DNA of 8,633 nucleotides, from contig JALTEW010000193.1 of the NCBI GenBank assembly GCA_027073795.1, positions 1 to 8,633 of the forward strand. The letters are read 5' to 3'. A program made the position numbers and the translations under genes. Below the pieces are notes generated by a model. It ran no database searches, was not told where the DNA came from, and worked only from the letters and a program-made list of their open reading frames with translations. Of this stretch, positions 1 to 6,709 are shown one piece after another (the first letter of the stretch is position 1; every line of letters starts with the position of its first letter). The DNA comes from a bacterium. GTDB taxonomy: Bacteria > Desulfobacterota > S145-22.

Positions 1-245
1 CCAATGATATTATTCTTGAAGGAAGCGGTGTTTCTCGTCAGGGCGTCAAAGATTTGAACATTTCTGCCGGTCAGTCTGTAAGAGATGTGGAAAAACTTCT
101 TATCATGAAAACCCTTCAAGAGGTGGGTGGAAACCGTACGAAAGCGGCCCGGATGTTGGGGATAAGTATCCGAACTTTAAGGAATAAACTATCTGAGTAT
201 AAAGAGGATTCAGACTTTTCCGAAATGACGGGGATTGCGGGCTGA
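1..245 (+). CDS. Sigma-54-dependent response regulator, C-terminal fragment (FlrC/FleR-like)
   Basis: This is the 3' end of a gene that begins before the window; the frame is open from base 3 and ends at TGA 243-245. The roughly 80 visible residues hold a Fis-type helix-turn-helix: VEKLLIMKTLQEVGGNRTKA followed by ARMLGISIRTLRNKLSEY, the signature of the DNA-binding domain of NtrC-family activators. Known members carry an N-terminal receiver domain and a central AAA+ domain that remodels sigma-54 polymerase; neither is visible here. The GISIRTLRNKL wording and the position directly upstream of flgB are typical of flagellar regulators such as FlrC, FleR and FlgR. A TTG at 54 is in frame but is only an internal codon. 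It probably activates class III or basal-body promoters, including the one in the following gap; that role is inferred. Family assignment is firm, the exact ortholog is not. Confidence 0.85.
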   Translation, partial: NDIILEGSGVSRQGVKDLNISAGQSVRDVEKLLIMKTLQEVGGNRTKAARMLGISIRTLRNKLSEYKEDSDFSEMTGIAG

Positions 246-257
246 ATAAGTTGTTTA

Positions 258-275
258 TTGGAATGAAAATTGCTT
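258..275 (+). promoter_or_regulatory. Putative sigma-54 (-24/-12) promoter of the flgB operon
   Basis: The sequence TTGGAATGAAAATTGCTT has the invariant GG (260-261) and GC (272-273) separated by exactly ten bases. It matches the consensus TTGGCACG-N4-TTGCW at most positions; the -24 element reads TTGGAATG instead of TTGGCACG. Transcription would start near 285, giving a leader of about 36 bases before flgB. It lies in the only gap between the sigma-54 activator gene and flgB, where a flagellar promoter is expected. No activator-binding site could be identified with confidence. Confidence 0.72.
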
Positions 276-306
276 AATTATTTAAAGAAGATGGATAAAA
301 AATGCT

Positions 307-314
307 GAGGAGGT
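307..314 (+). promoter_or_regulatory. Ribosome binding site of flgB
   Basis: GAGGAGGT contains a near-complete Shine-Dalgarno core. GGAGG ends seven bases before the TTG at 321, which supports that weak codon as the flgB start; no ATG lies in frame nearby. Confidence 0.75.
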
Positions 315-320
315 GGAGAA

Positions 321-719
321 TTGCTTAACATTTTCAGCCCTTCCCTGGATTTGCTTTCAAAGGTGATGGATTTCAGGTCTTTGGAACATGACCTGATAGC
401 GGCAAATATTGCCAATGCCGATACGCCGGGGTACAAGGCGCGACACCTCGATTTTCAAAAGACCCTGAATCAAATAATGGGGAATAAATTACCCTTGGAG
501 AGAACGCATCCCAACCATCTTCCCATTGGTGGGAAAGAAGAGGCACTTCCCATTATCAAGGTCAAGCCCGATCCGGGCACGGGGCTGGATGGGAACAATG
601 TCCAACTGGACGAAGAAATGAGTGACCTTGCGGTCAATCAGCTGCTTTATAACACCTATGCCCAAATCCTTGCGAGGCGCCTTGGATGGTTGAAGGACGC
701 CATAGAGGGAGTAAAGTAA
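321..719 (+). CDS. flgB: Flagellar basal-body rod protein FlgB
   Basis: FlgB is a proximal rod subunit, exported by the flagellar type III system and assembled in the periplasm on top of the MS ring and FliE. The 132-residue length is normal. The N-terminus has the rod/hook family motif ANIANADTPGYKA (residues 28-40). The C-terminal stretch DEEMSDLAVNQLLYNTYAQI is the second conserved helix, which pairs with the N-terminal helix in the coiled-coil core of rod proteins. The start is TTG with a strong ribosome binding site. Its stop codon directly abuts the GTG of flgC, so the two rod proteins are probably translationally coupled. It is the first gene after the putative sigma-54 promoter and so likely heads the operon. 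Confidence 0.96.
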   Translation: MLNIFSPSLDLLSKVMDFRSLEHDLIAANIANADTPGYKARHLDFQKTLNQIMGNKLPLERTHPNHLPIGGKEEALPIIKVKPDPGTGLDGNNVQLDEEMSDLAVNQLLYNTYAQILARRLGWLKDAIEGVK

Positions 720-1160
720 GTGGATTTCTTTACAGCCATAAAGATTAGCAGCTCTGGCTTGAATGCCCAGCGCTATCGCCTGAATATCATTTCAAGCAAT
801 CTCGCCAACGCCCAAACGACTCGAACACCCCAGGGAGGTCCCTACCGGCGGAAGGATGTCGTTTTCGAGGCGGTACCCGTCGTTTCGCCTTTTCATAACG
901 CTCTGTCTGATGCTGTGCAAACCTCTCTTGAGGGGGTCAAGGTCCAGCAGGTCATCAATGACGCAACACCTTTTAAACTTGTTTACGACCCGGGGCATCC
1001 GGACGCGGACAAAGACGGATATGTCAAGATGCCGAATGTGAACACCGTGGAGGAGATGGTAAACTTAATTAATGCGACCCGATCGTATGAAGCGAATATC
1101 GCGGCGATAGATGCGGCAAAGAACATGGTCTTGAAAGCGCTGGAAATTGCCAATCGATAG
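720..1160 (+). CDS. flgC: Flagellar basal-body rod protein FlgC
   Basis: FlgC is a second proximal rod subunit that assembles with FlgB, FlgF and FliE. At 146 residues it is of usual length. Residues 25-47 carry the FlgC signature SSNLANAQTTRTPQGGPYRR, and the C-terminal helix begins PNVNTVEEMVNLINATRSYE, also diagnostic for FlgC. The GTG start follows the flgB stop with no gap; an AGAGGGA ribosome binding site lies inside the end of flgB (704-710). Nothing is missing relative to the family. Confidence 0.96.
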   Translation: MDFFTAIKISSSGLNAQRYRLNIISSNLANAQTTRTPQGGPYRRKDVVFEAVPVVSPFHNALSDAVQTSLEGVKVQQVINDATPFKLVYDPGHPDADKDGYVKMPNVNTVEEMVNLINATRSYEANIAAIDAAKNMVLKALEIANR

Positions 1161-1177
1161 TTTCAGGAGGATAAATT

Positions 1178-1477
1178 GTGAAAGACTTGACCATCCAGAA
1201 CACCCTTGAATCCCTTCTAAACGAACCTGCTAAAAAGGCGGAGAAGCCTGTTTCTGGGAAGTCCTTTCAGGACACCTTGAAGGAGTCAATGGAGAAGGTG
1301 AACGAGCTTCAGAAGGAGGCCGATGAGGCGGTGAAGAAACTGGCCACCGGTCAGGGGGGAAACATCCATGAAACGATGCTGGCCATTGAAAAAGCGGATA
1401 TTTCTTTCCGGATGATGATGCAGATACGGAACAAAATTGTTGAAGCCTACGAAGAGATCTGGCGGATGCAGACATAA
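1178..1477 (+). CDS. fliE: Flagellar hook-basal body complex protein FliE
   Basis: FliE is a small exported protein that connects the MS ring (FliF) to the rod (FlgB) and helps open the export gate. At 99 residues it has the usual size. The N-terminal third is variable, while residues 38-98 match the family: EKVNELQKEADEAVKKLATG, then NIHETMLAIEKADISFRMMM and QIRNKIVEAYEEI. The GTG start at 1178 lies seven bases after a strong AGGAGG (1165-1170). The C-terminus reads EEIWRMQT, with tryptophan at residue 95 where members commonly have methionine. It sits in the standard flgB-flgC-fliE-fliF order. Confidence 0.96.
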   Translation: MKDLTIQNTLESLLNEPAKKAEKPVSGKSFQDTLKESMEKVNELQKEADEAVKKLATGQGGNIHETMLAIEKADISFRMMMQIRNKIVEAYEEIWRMQT

Positions 1478-1502
1478 TCGGCAATAGGGGGGAGGGGCTT
1501 TC

Positions 1503-3065
1503 ATGTTTGAACAACTAAAAAACTTATGGCTGAATCTTTCCATGGGAAAGAGGGTTGCTTTTATTTTGAGTGTCCTTTTCTGCGTTGCCTTCATCATATT
1601 TCTGATTACCTGGGCTGGGCGTGTTCAGTATCGCCCCCTCTATACCAACCTGAACCCGGAGGATGCCTCCGCTGTCGTTACGTATCTGAAGGCACAGAAG
1701 CTTCCCTACAGGCTCACGGACTCAGGAACAACCGTGCTTGTCTCGCAGGATAAAGTCTATGAAACCCGGCTCGCGCTGGCTGCCAAGGGGTTGCCACAGG
1801 GAGGGGGTGTAGGATTTGAGATATTTGATCGTTCCAAACTTGGTGTCACTGAATTTGTACAGAAGATAAACTACCTCCGTGCCCTGCAGGGGGAGCTGTC
1901 AAGGACGATTAATCAATTAACCGAGGTTTCCCATAGCCGCGTACATATTTCCCTGCCTGAAAAGTCCCTGTTTGTTGAGCAGCAAAAACCAGCCAAAGCC
2001 TCGGTTGTACTAAAGCTCAGACCCGGCAAACAGCTTAACCAGAATGAGATCCAGGGGATTGCCCATCTTGTCGCGAGTGGCGTGGAAGGATTATCCCCGG
2101 ACAATGTGACAATTATTGACCAGAATGGAAGAATTTTGTCCTCTAAAACGGAAGCGGCTGCGGCCACGGCCGTCGCTTCCAGTAATCAGGAGATGCAGGA
2201 AGCTGTTGAAAAGCGGATGGAAAGGAAGATTCAAACAATTCTCGAGCGGGTTGTAGGACCCGGCAAGGTTGTGGCAAGGGTATCTGCTAAACTTGACTTG
2301 ACCTCCTCTCAGCAAACGGAAGAGAAGTTTGACCCTAATGCCGTGGTGAGGAGCGAGCAACACACAGAGGAAAAGTCCTCATCCACGAGAACAGCCGCGG
2401 GGGTTCCTGGAGTGGCCTCGAATGTTCCCGGTCAAATGATTGCAACCCAAGCCTCCAAGGGCAAGGGCAGCGAGTTCAAGAAAACATCTGACACCATCAA
2501 CTATGAGATAAGTAAAGTCGTTACCAAAAAGGTCCTTCCGCCAGGAGAGGTTAAGGCCCTCTCAGTTGCCGTGCTGTTGGACGGGACGTACAAGATGAAG
2601 AAAGGCAAGGATGGGAAAACCGTGAAAACCTATGTTCCTCGTTCTGACGAGGAGATGAAACAGCTTGAAAACCTTGTCAAAAACGCCATCGGATTTAACG
2701 CAGACCGTGGAGACAAGGTCAGTGTTGTGAACATCCCCTTTGAAACGATGAAGGAAGAGGTTGTAAAGGTTTCATTCCTGGACAGAATTCTCAGCAGGAG
2801 TGTTCTCGTGCCAGCTGCCAAATATGCAACAATTCTTCTCATATTCTTTCTCTTCTACCTCTTTATTGTCAGCCCGTTCCTCAAGTGGCTTAAGATGCAG
2901 CAGCTTGCTCTGCCCAGAGCTGAGGGTCCCTCCATGTTGGGCGGTGAGGTCCCTCTGGGCCTTGTCCTCTCCCCTGAGATTCAAAAAATCAGTGGGTTGG
3001 CTCGCGCCAACGTGGACAAGATGGCAGAGGTTATTCGGTCGCTTTTAAGGGAAGAAGCGTCTTAA
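1503..3065 (+). CDS. fliF: Flagellar MS-ring protein FliF
   Basis: FliF forms the MS ring in the inner membrane, which houses the export gate and carries the rotor protein FliG. The 520-residue protein has a first membrane segment at about residues 18-38, and a periplasmic YscJ/FliF domain starting RPLYTNLNPEDASAVV with the AALAAKGLP-type helix and FDRSKLGVTEFVQKINYLRA. The FliF-specific ring-building region follows, with a Ser/Thr/Lys-rich loop (about 290-330). A second membrane segment lies at about 440-460 (ILLIFFLFYLFIVSPF). The cytoplasmic tail ends ANVDKMAEVIRSLLREEAS, the FliG-binding peptide. The ATG start follows a G-rich ribosome binding site (1488-1496). In the tail, the usual NPE...VIRNWL pattern is altered to NVD...VIRSLL. 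Confidence 0.97.
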   Translation: MFEQLKNLWLNLSMGKRVAFILSVLFCVAFIIFLITWAGRVQYRPLYTNLNPEDASAVVTYLKAQKLPYRLTDSGTTVLVSQDKVYETRLALAAKGLPQGGGVGFEIFDRSKLGVTEFVQKINYLRALQGELSRTINQLTEVSHSRVHISLPEKSLFVEQQKPAKASVVLKLRPGKQLNQNEIQGIAHLVASGVEGLSPDNVTIIDQNGRILSSKTEAAAATAVASSNQEMQEAVEKRMERKIQTILERVVGPGKVVARVSAKLDLTSSQQTEEKFDPNAVVRSEQHTEEKSSSTRTAAGVPGVASNVPGQMIATQASKGKGSEFKKTSDTINYEISKVVTKKVLPPGEVKALSVAVLLDGTYKMKKGKDGKTVKTYVPRSDEEMKQLENLVKNAIGFNADRGDKVSVVNIPFETMKEEVVKVSFLDRILSRSVLVPAAKYATILLIFFLFYLFIVSPFLKWLKMQQLALPRAEGPSMLGGEVPLGLVLSPEIQKISGLARANVDKMAEVIRSLLREEAS

Positions 3066-3114
3066 AAACCGGTTGTGAAGGCATAAAAATGTGTGGCAGG
3101 GAAACGGATTTTAT

Positions 3115-4128
3115 ATGAAAGGTTCAGAAAAAGCGGCGGTGGTTCTTTCGGTGTTGGGGCCGGATATTTCCAAGCAAATCCTCGAAAGGTTGAGCCCAGA
3201 AGAGGTTAAGGTACTGGAAAATGCGAAAAAAACCCTTGGCTCCCTTCCTCCCGAGGAGGTCAACCGTGTGTTTCATGAGGTAGCGGAAAAGATACCCGAA
3301 GACCACTTCCCCTCGCAAGGTTTGGATACTTATAGGGGGTCTCAAAAGGCCGGAAACGCCGCAAGTGACAGTGGAAAAAAAAACAGGGAAGAGAAGGGAG
3401 AGAGCAGCGATGAAGGTGGAGAAGATTCCCAGGAGCGCTTGAAGCGAATCCTTGCGCGAGCGGATGTCAAAGCCCTCTCAAACTTCATGCGTTCCGAGCA
3501 CCCCCAGACGATTGCCCTGATTCTGGCACAGATGGACCCTGTCAAGTCCGGTCAGATATTATCAACCCTTCCGGAGCCGTTACAGGATGAGGTTGTGAAG
3601 CGGATTGCCTCCCTTGATGAGGTATCGATGAACATCCTGAAACAGGTAGCCGATGTGCTCGAAAACGAAATTCAGGCGACGGGAAAAGCGGGTCAGATTA
3701 TAGGAGGGGTGAAGCCCATTGCAGAAATTCTCAATCAGGCAGGACGGAGCACCGAGCAAGCCATTCTTTCCCGGTTAGAGGAAAGTGATCCGGAAATGGC
3801 GGACTCCATCCGACAGCTCATGTTTGTTTTTGATGACCTGAACAAGATCGATGATCGGGGGATTCAGGCGATTCTGCGTGAGGTGACCTCTCAAGACCTG
3901 GCCTTGGCGCTCAAGACAGCAGGGGAAGAGGTAAAGGAAAAAATTTTTAATAATATGTCGGCACGTGCCGTTGAAATGCTGAAAGAAGACATGGAGGCCA
4001 TGGGGCCAGTTCGACTGTCAGACGTGGAAAAGGCCCAGCAGGAAATCATCAAGGTAGCCATGCGCCTGGAACAGGAAGGGAAGATTGTCATCAACCGGGG
4101 TGGAGGCGAAGGAGATATTCTGGTATGA
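3115..4128 (+). CDS. fliG: Flagellar motor switch protein FliG
   Basis: FliG is the C-ring protein that binds FliF by its N-terminal domain, FliM by its middle domain and the stator by its C-terminal domain, converting ion flow to torque and switching direction. With the ATG at 3115 it has 337 residues. The N-terminal domain begins GSEKAAVVLSVLG. The middle domain holds the EHPQTIALIL motif (residues 128-137). The C-terminal torque domain includes FVFDDLNKIDDRGIQAILRE and MGPVRLSDVEKAQQEI, ending INRGGGEGDILV as in the family. Residues about 70-110 are a Gly/Ser/Lys/Glu-rich stretch in place of the usual helix after the N domain. An in-frame GTG at 3091 with a GAAGG upstream would add eight residues (MWQGNGFY); I prefer the ATG because family members start close to the G-x-EKAA motif. 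Confidence 0.95.
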   Translation: MKGSEKAAVVLSVLGPDISKQILERLSPEEVKVLENAKKTLGSLPPEEVNRVFHEVAEKIPEDHFPSQGLDTYRGSQKAGNAASDSGKKNREEKGESSDEGGEDSQERLKRILARADVKALSNFMRSEHPQTIALILAQMDPVKSGQILSTLPEPLQDEVVKRIASLDEVSMNILKQVADVLENEIQATGKAGQIIGGVKPIAEILNQAGRSTEQAILSRLEESDPEMADSIRQLMFVFDDLNKIDDRGIQAILREVTSQDLALALKTAGEEVKEKIFNNMSARAVEMLKEDMEAMGPVRLSDVEKAQQEIIKVAMRLEQEGKIVINRGGGEGDILV

Positions 4129-4901
4129 CACGTTCCAAGGAAAGTGGCGCCATAAGTCCATTGCACACACCTGATTTTTCGAAAAGTGGGACTTCAGAAT
4201 TCAGGGCGGGCGATCATCTGGTGGATTCCGTGGACAGGAATTTTTCCCCCCTGTTCTTAGGAACAGGCCAAGACAGCACGTTGTTCTCGCAAAGCCTCAG
4301 GGACGGAAAGACAAGCAAGGCGCAGAAAAAGGCTGAAGAAATTATAACTGAAGCCCGCCAAAAGGCGGATGAAATAGCGGAAAGGGCGTATGAAAAGGGG
4401 TACGCCGAAGGGGAAAAAGCGGGTTTCGAATATGGTATGAAGAAGGTTGAGGGCATGATTCAAGCCTTTTCAGAGGCCAAGGGGCGTTTAGAAGATATTC
4501 ACAAGAATATGATCTTGTCTCAGGAAAAAGAAATTATTTCCCTAATCCTCTTTATCGCCAGGAAAGTGATTCATACCGAGACGAGAATAAATCCAGATGT
4601 TCTTTCTTCCGTCCTCCGGGCGGCGTTGGAAGAGGTTCCTCATAAGGAAGACTTGCACCTTCGCCTGAATCCAATGGACTATGAATTTCTTAAAGAAAAT
4701 CTTCAGGGTTTTGTTGAAAACCATGAGGCGTTAAAGGAAGCGGTTATCGAACCAGACGCCCGGGTTGACCTGGGGGGAGTCGTAGTTGACCACAGAATGG
4801 GAAGCGTGGATGCAAGGCTCTCCAGGCAGTATGAAAAAATAGAAAAGCTGTTCCGGAAGATCCTTGATGAAAATCAGAAGGAACGAACGCAAGAGTTGTG
4901 A
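4125..4901 (+). CDS. fliH: Flagellar assembly protein FliH
   Basis: FliH is the regulator and stalk of the export ATPase FliI; it docks the ATPase on the C ring through FliN and resembles the peripheral stalk of F-type ATPases. The 258-residue protein has a poorly conserved N-terminus (1-62). It continues with a long Ala/Glu/Lys helix and the glycine repeat YEKGYAEGEKAGFEYG (89-104), in which glycines 92, 96, 100 and 104 recur every fourth residue after Ala88. This G-x3-G helix is the hallmark of FliH/YscL. The C-terminal domain matches the family at DARVDLGGVVVDHRMGSVDA, which binds FliI. The start ATG overlaps the fliG stop by four bases (ATGA), implying translational coupling. Confidence 0.92.
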   Translation: MTRSKESGAISPLHTPDFSKSGTSEFRAGDHLVDSVDRNFSPLFLGTGQDSTLFSQSLRDGKTSKAQKKAEEIITEARQKADEIAERAYEKGYAEGEKAGFEYGMKKVEGMIQAFSEAKGRLEDIHKNMILSQEKEIISLILFIARKVIHTETRINPDVLSSVLRAALEEVPHKEDLHLRLNPMDYEFLKENLQGFVENHEALKEAVIEPDARVDLGGVVVDHRMGSVDARLSRQYEKIEKLFRKILDENQKERTQEL

Positions 4902-4919
4902 GAAACACAAGGGTAAGCT

Positions 4920-6251
4920 ATGAAACTGTCAACTGTTCCCTGGTCCCATTATGAATTCTCTCTCGATTCTCTGAATCCCTTTTCCATCAATGGACGTGTT
5001 ACCAAGGTGGTTGGACTGGTTGTAGAGGGAAATGGCCCGGGTGTTTCCATCGGCGGGGTTTGCAGGATACTGCCACGGGGGAAAGACCACTTTTTTCGCG
5101 CTGAGGTTGTGGGTTTCAAGGAAAACAGGGTCTTATTAATGCCTCTGGGGGAGTTACGCGGAATAGAACCGGGGTGCGAGATACAGGTAGAACAGGAGGC
5201 AGCTACAGTAGGTGTGGGTGAGGTCTTTCTGGGCAGGGTTGTGGATCCCTATGGACACCCCATAGATTCGAAAGGCCCTATCTATCCGGAAACATCCTAT
5301 CCTCTCTATGCAGACCCTATCAACCCTCTACAGCGCCGTCGGATTACACAGCCTCTCGATGTGGGAATCCGTGCCATCAACGGAATCCTGACCGTGGGTA
5401 AGGGCCAGCGGATGGGAATTTTTTCAGGGTCGGGGGTCGGGAAAAGTACCTTGATGGGAATGATTGCCCGTTATACAGGCGCTGATGTGAGCGTGATAGG
5501 GTTGATTGGAGAGCGCGGGAGGGAGGTGCGAGAATTTATCGAGCGGGACCTGGGCGAGGAAGGGCTAAGGCGTTCGGTGGTGGTTGTGGCGACATCTGAT
5601 ATGCCGCCGTTGGTTCGTATCCGGGCTGCCTATATGGCAACGGTCATTGCTGAATACTTTCGTGACAAGGGTCGAGATGTGGTTTTGATGATGGACTCTA
5701 TTACCCGCTTCGCCATGGCGCAACGGGAGATTGGCCTGTCGATTGGGGAACCGCCTACGACGCGTGGATATACCCCTTCGGTCTTCGCACTGATGCCAAA
5801 ACTTCTCGAACGCTCGGGGATGAACCATTCATCTGGGAGCATTACAGCTTTTTACACGGTTCTTGTTGAGGGGGATGACTTCAACGAACCCATTTCGGAC
5901 GCGGTTCGATCGATCCTGGATGGCCATGTCATGTTGAGCAGGACGCTCGCCGAACGGGGCCATTACCCGGCCATTGACCCACTTCAGAGCGTCAGCCGTG
6001 TCATGACGGATGTGGTTGACAAGTCACATCGCTTCCTTGCACAAAAGGCTATTGAAATTCTTGCAACCTACCGAAGGGCGGAGGACCTGATCAACATTGG
6101 GGCTTATGTTTCCGGAAGTAATCCAAAAATAGATTATGCCATCAAAATGATTGACCCGATCAACGCCTATTTGAGACAGCCTGTGGAAGAAGGGGCTGAC
6201 CTGGAGAAAAGCATTTCTCAATTACAACAGATTATGAGTGAGGCTACCTGA
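4920..6251 (+). CDS. fliI: Flagellum-specific type III export ATPase FliI
   Basis: FliI is the cytoplasmic hexameric ATPase that releases chaperones and unfolds substrates for flagellar export; it is homologous to the F1 ATPase beta subunit. The 443 residues match family length. The N-terminal barrel begins after residue 24 (GRVTKVVGLVVEGNGPGVS). The Walker A loop SGSGVGKST lies at 169-177 with Lys175. The catalytic glutamate is in GERGREV (Glu198), and Walker B is VVLMMDS (254-260, Asp259). The stretch PSVFALMPKLLERSG and the region GDDFNEPISDAVRSILDGH are typical of FliI/SctN rather than F1. All catalytic residues are present. The ATG follows AAGGG (4909-4913); the stop shares a base with the fliJ start. 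Confidence 0.97.
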   Translation: MKLSTVPWSHYEFSLDSLNPFSINGRVTKVVGLVVEGNGPGVSIGGVCRILPRGKDHFFRAEVVGFKENRVLLMPLGELRGIEPGCEIQVEQEAATVGVGEVFLGRVVDPYGHPIDSKGPIYPETSYPLYADPINPLQRRRITQPLDVGIRAINGILTVGKGQRMGIFSGSGVGKSTLMGMIARYTGADVSVIGLIGERGREVREFIERDLGEEGLRRSVVVVATSDMPPLVRIRAAYMATVIAEYFRDKGRDVVLMMDSITRFAMAQREIGLSIGEPPTTRGYTPSVFALMPKLLERSGMNHSSGSITAFYTVLVEGDDFNEPISDAVRSILDGHVMLSRTLAERGHYPAIDPLQSVSRVMTDVVDKSHRFLAQKAIEILATYRRAEDLINIGAYVSGSNPKIDYAIKMIDPINAYLRQPVEEGADLEKSISQLQQIMSEAT

Positions 6252-6709
6252 TGGTTGCATTTCGATTGCAAACTGTTTTGAATGTAAGAAAGATTGAGGA
6301 AGAAAAACTTCAAGGGGAACTGGCTAGCCTCGTCAAATCGGTACTGGAAATGGAAAGAAAACTTAATTTTCTTCGGTTCCAGAAATCACAGAGCCAGCAT
6401 ATGTTGCACGCGAAGCAGCGGGAAGGGATGACAGGTATCGAGATTGCCATGTATGATGCCTATTTACGGGAATTGTCAAGGCAGATTTCTTCCCAGAAAG
6501 AGATACTTAGGGGATTGATGCTTGCGAGGGATAAAAAACGTGAGCAGTTGATTGAGGCCTCGAAGAGGCGTAAGATGCTGGAGAAATTGAAAGAGAGAAA
6601 GCTAATAGCTGCCTTGAATGAAGAGGCGCAACGACATCAGAATTTCATTGATGAGATAGGAATTACACGTCATGCACGAGGCGCGACAGGAGAACGCAAG
6701 GAGATTTAG
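6251..6709 (+). CDS. fliJ: Flagellar export protein FliJ
   Basis: FliJ is a small coiled-coil protein that sits in the FliI hexamer like the gamma subunit of F1 ATPase and links it to FlhA, coupling export to the proton gradient. The 152-residue protein is almost wholly helical and charged. It starts FRLQTVLNVRKIEEEKLQ, the usual FliJ N-terminal pattern, and has a second helix with EASKRRKMLEKLKERK followed by EEAQRHQNFIDEIG, matching the C-terminal family pattern. Sequence conservation in FliJ is low, so the location directly after fliI (TGATG, one-base overlap) is strong support. The ATG start has no clear Shine-Dalgarno and probably relies on translational coupling. Confidence 0.92.
   Translation: MVAFRLQTVLNVRKIEEEKLQGELASLVKSVLEMERKLNFLRFQKSQSQHMLHAKQREGMTGIEIAMYDAYLRELSRQISSQKEILRGLMLARDKKREQLIEASKRRKMLEKLKERKLIAALNEEAQRHQNFIDEIGITRHARGATGERKEI

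Noticed and set aside
54..245. A small 63-residue DNA-binding protein starting at TTG 54
   Set aside because: The frame is open upstream to the window edge and the sequence is the normal end of an NtrC-family regulator, with no ribosome binding site before 54.
3067..3074. Palindrome AACCGGTT between fliF and fliG
   Set aside because: An eight-base palindrome is expected by chance in this length and there is no repeat or partner nearby.
5565..5842. Overlapping minus-strand open frames inside fliI
   Set aside because: They oppose strongly conserved FliI sequence and show no family features, so they are shadows of the real gene.
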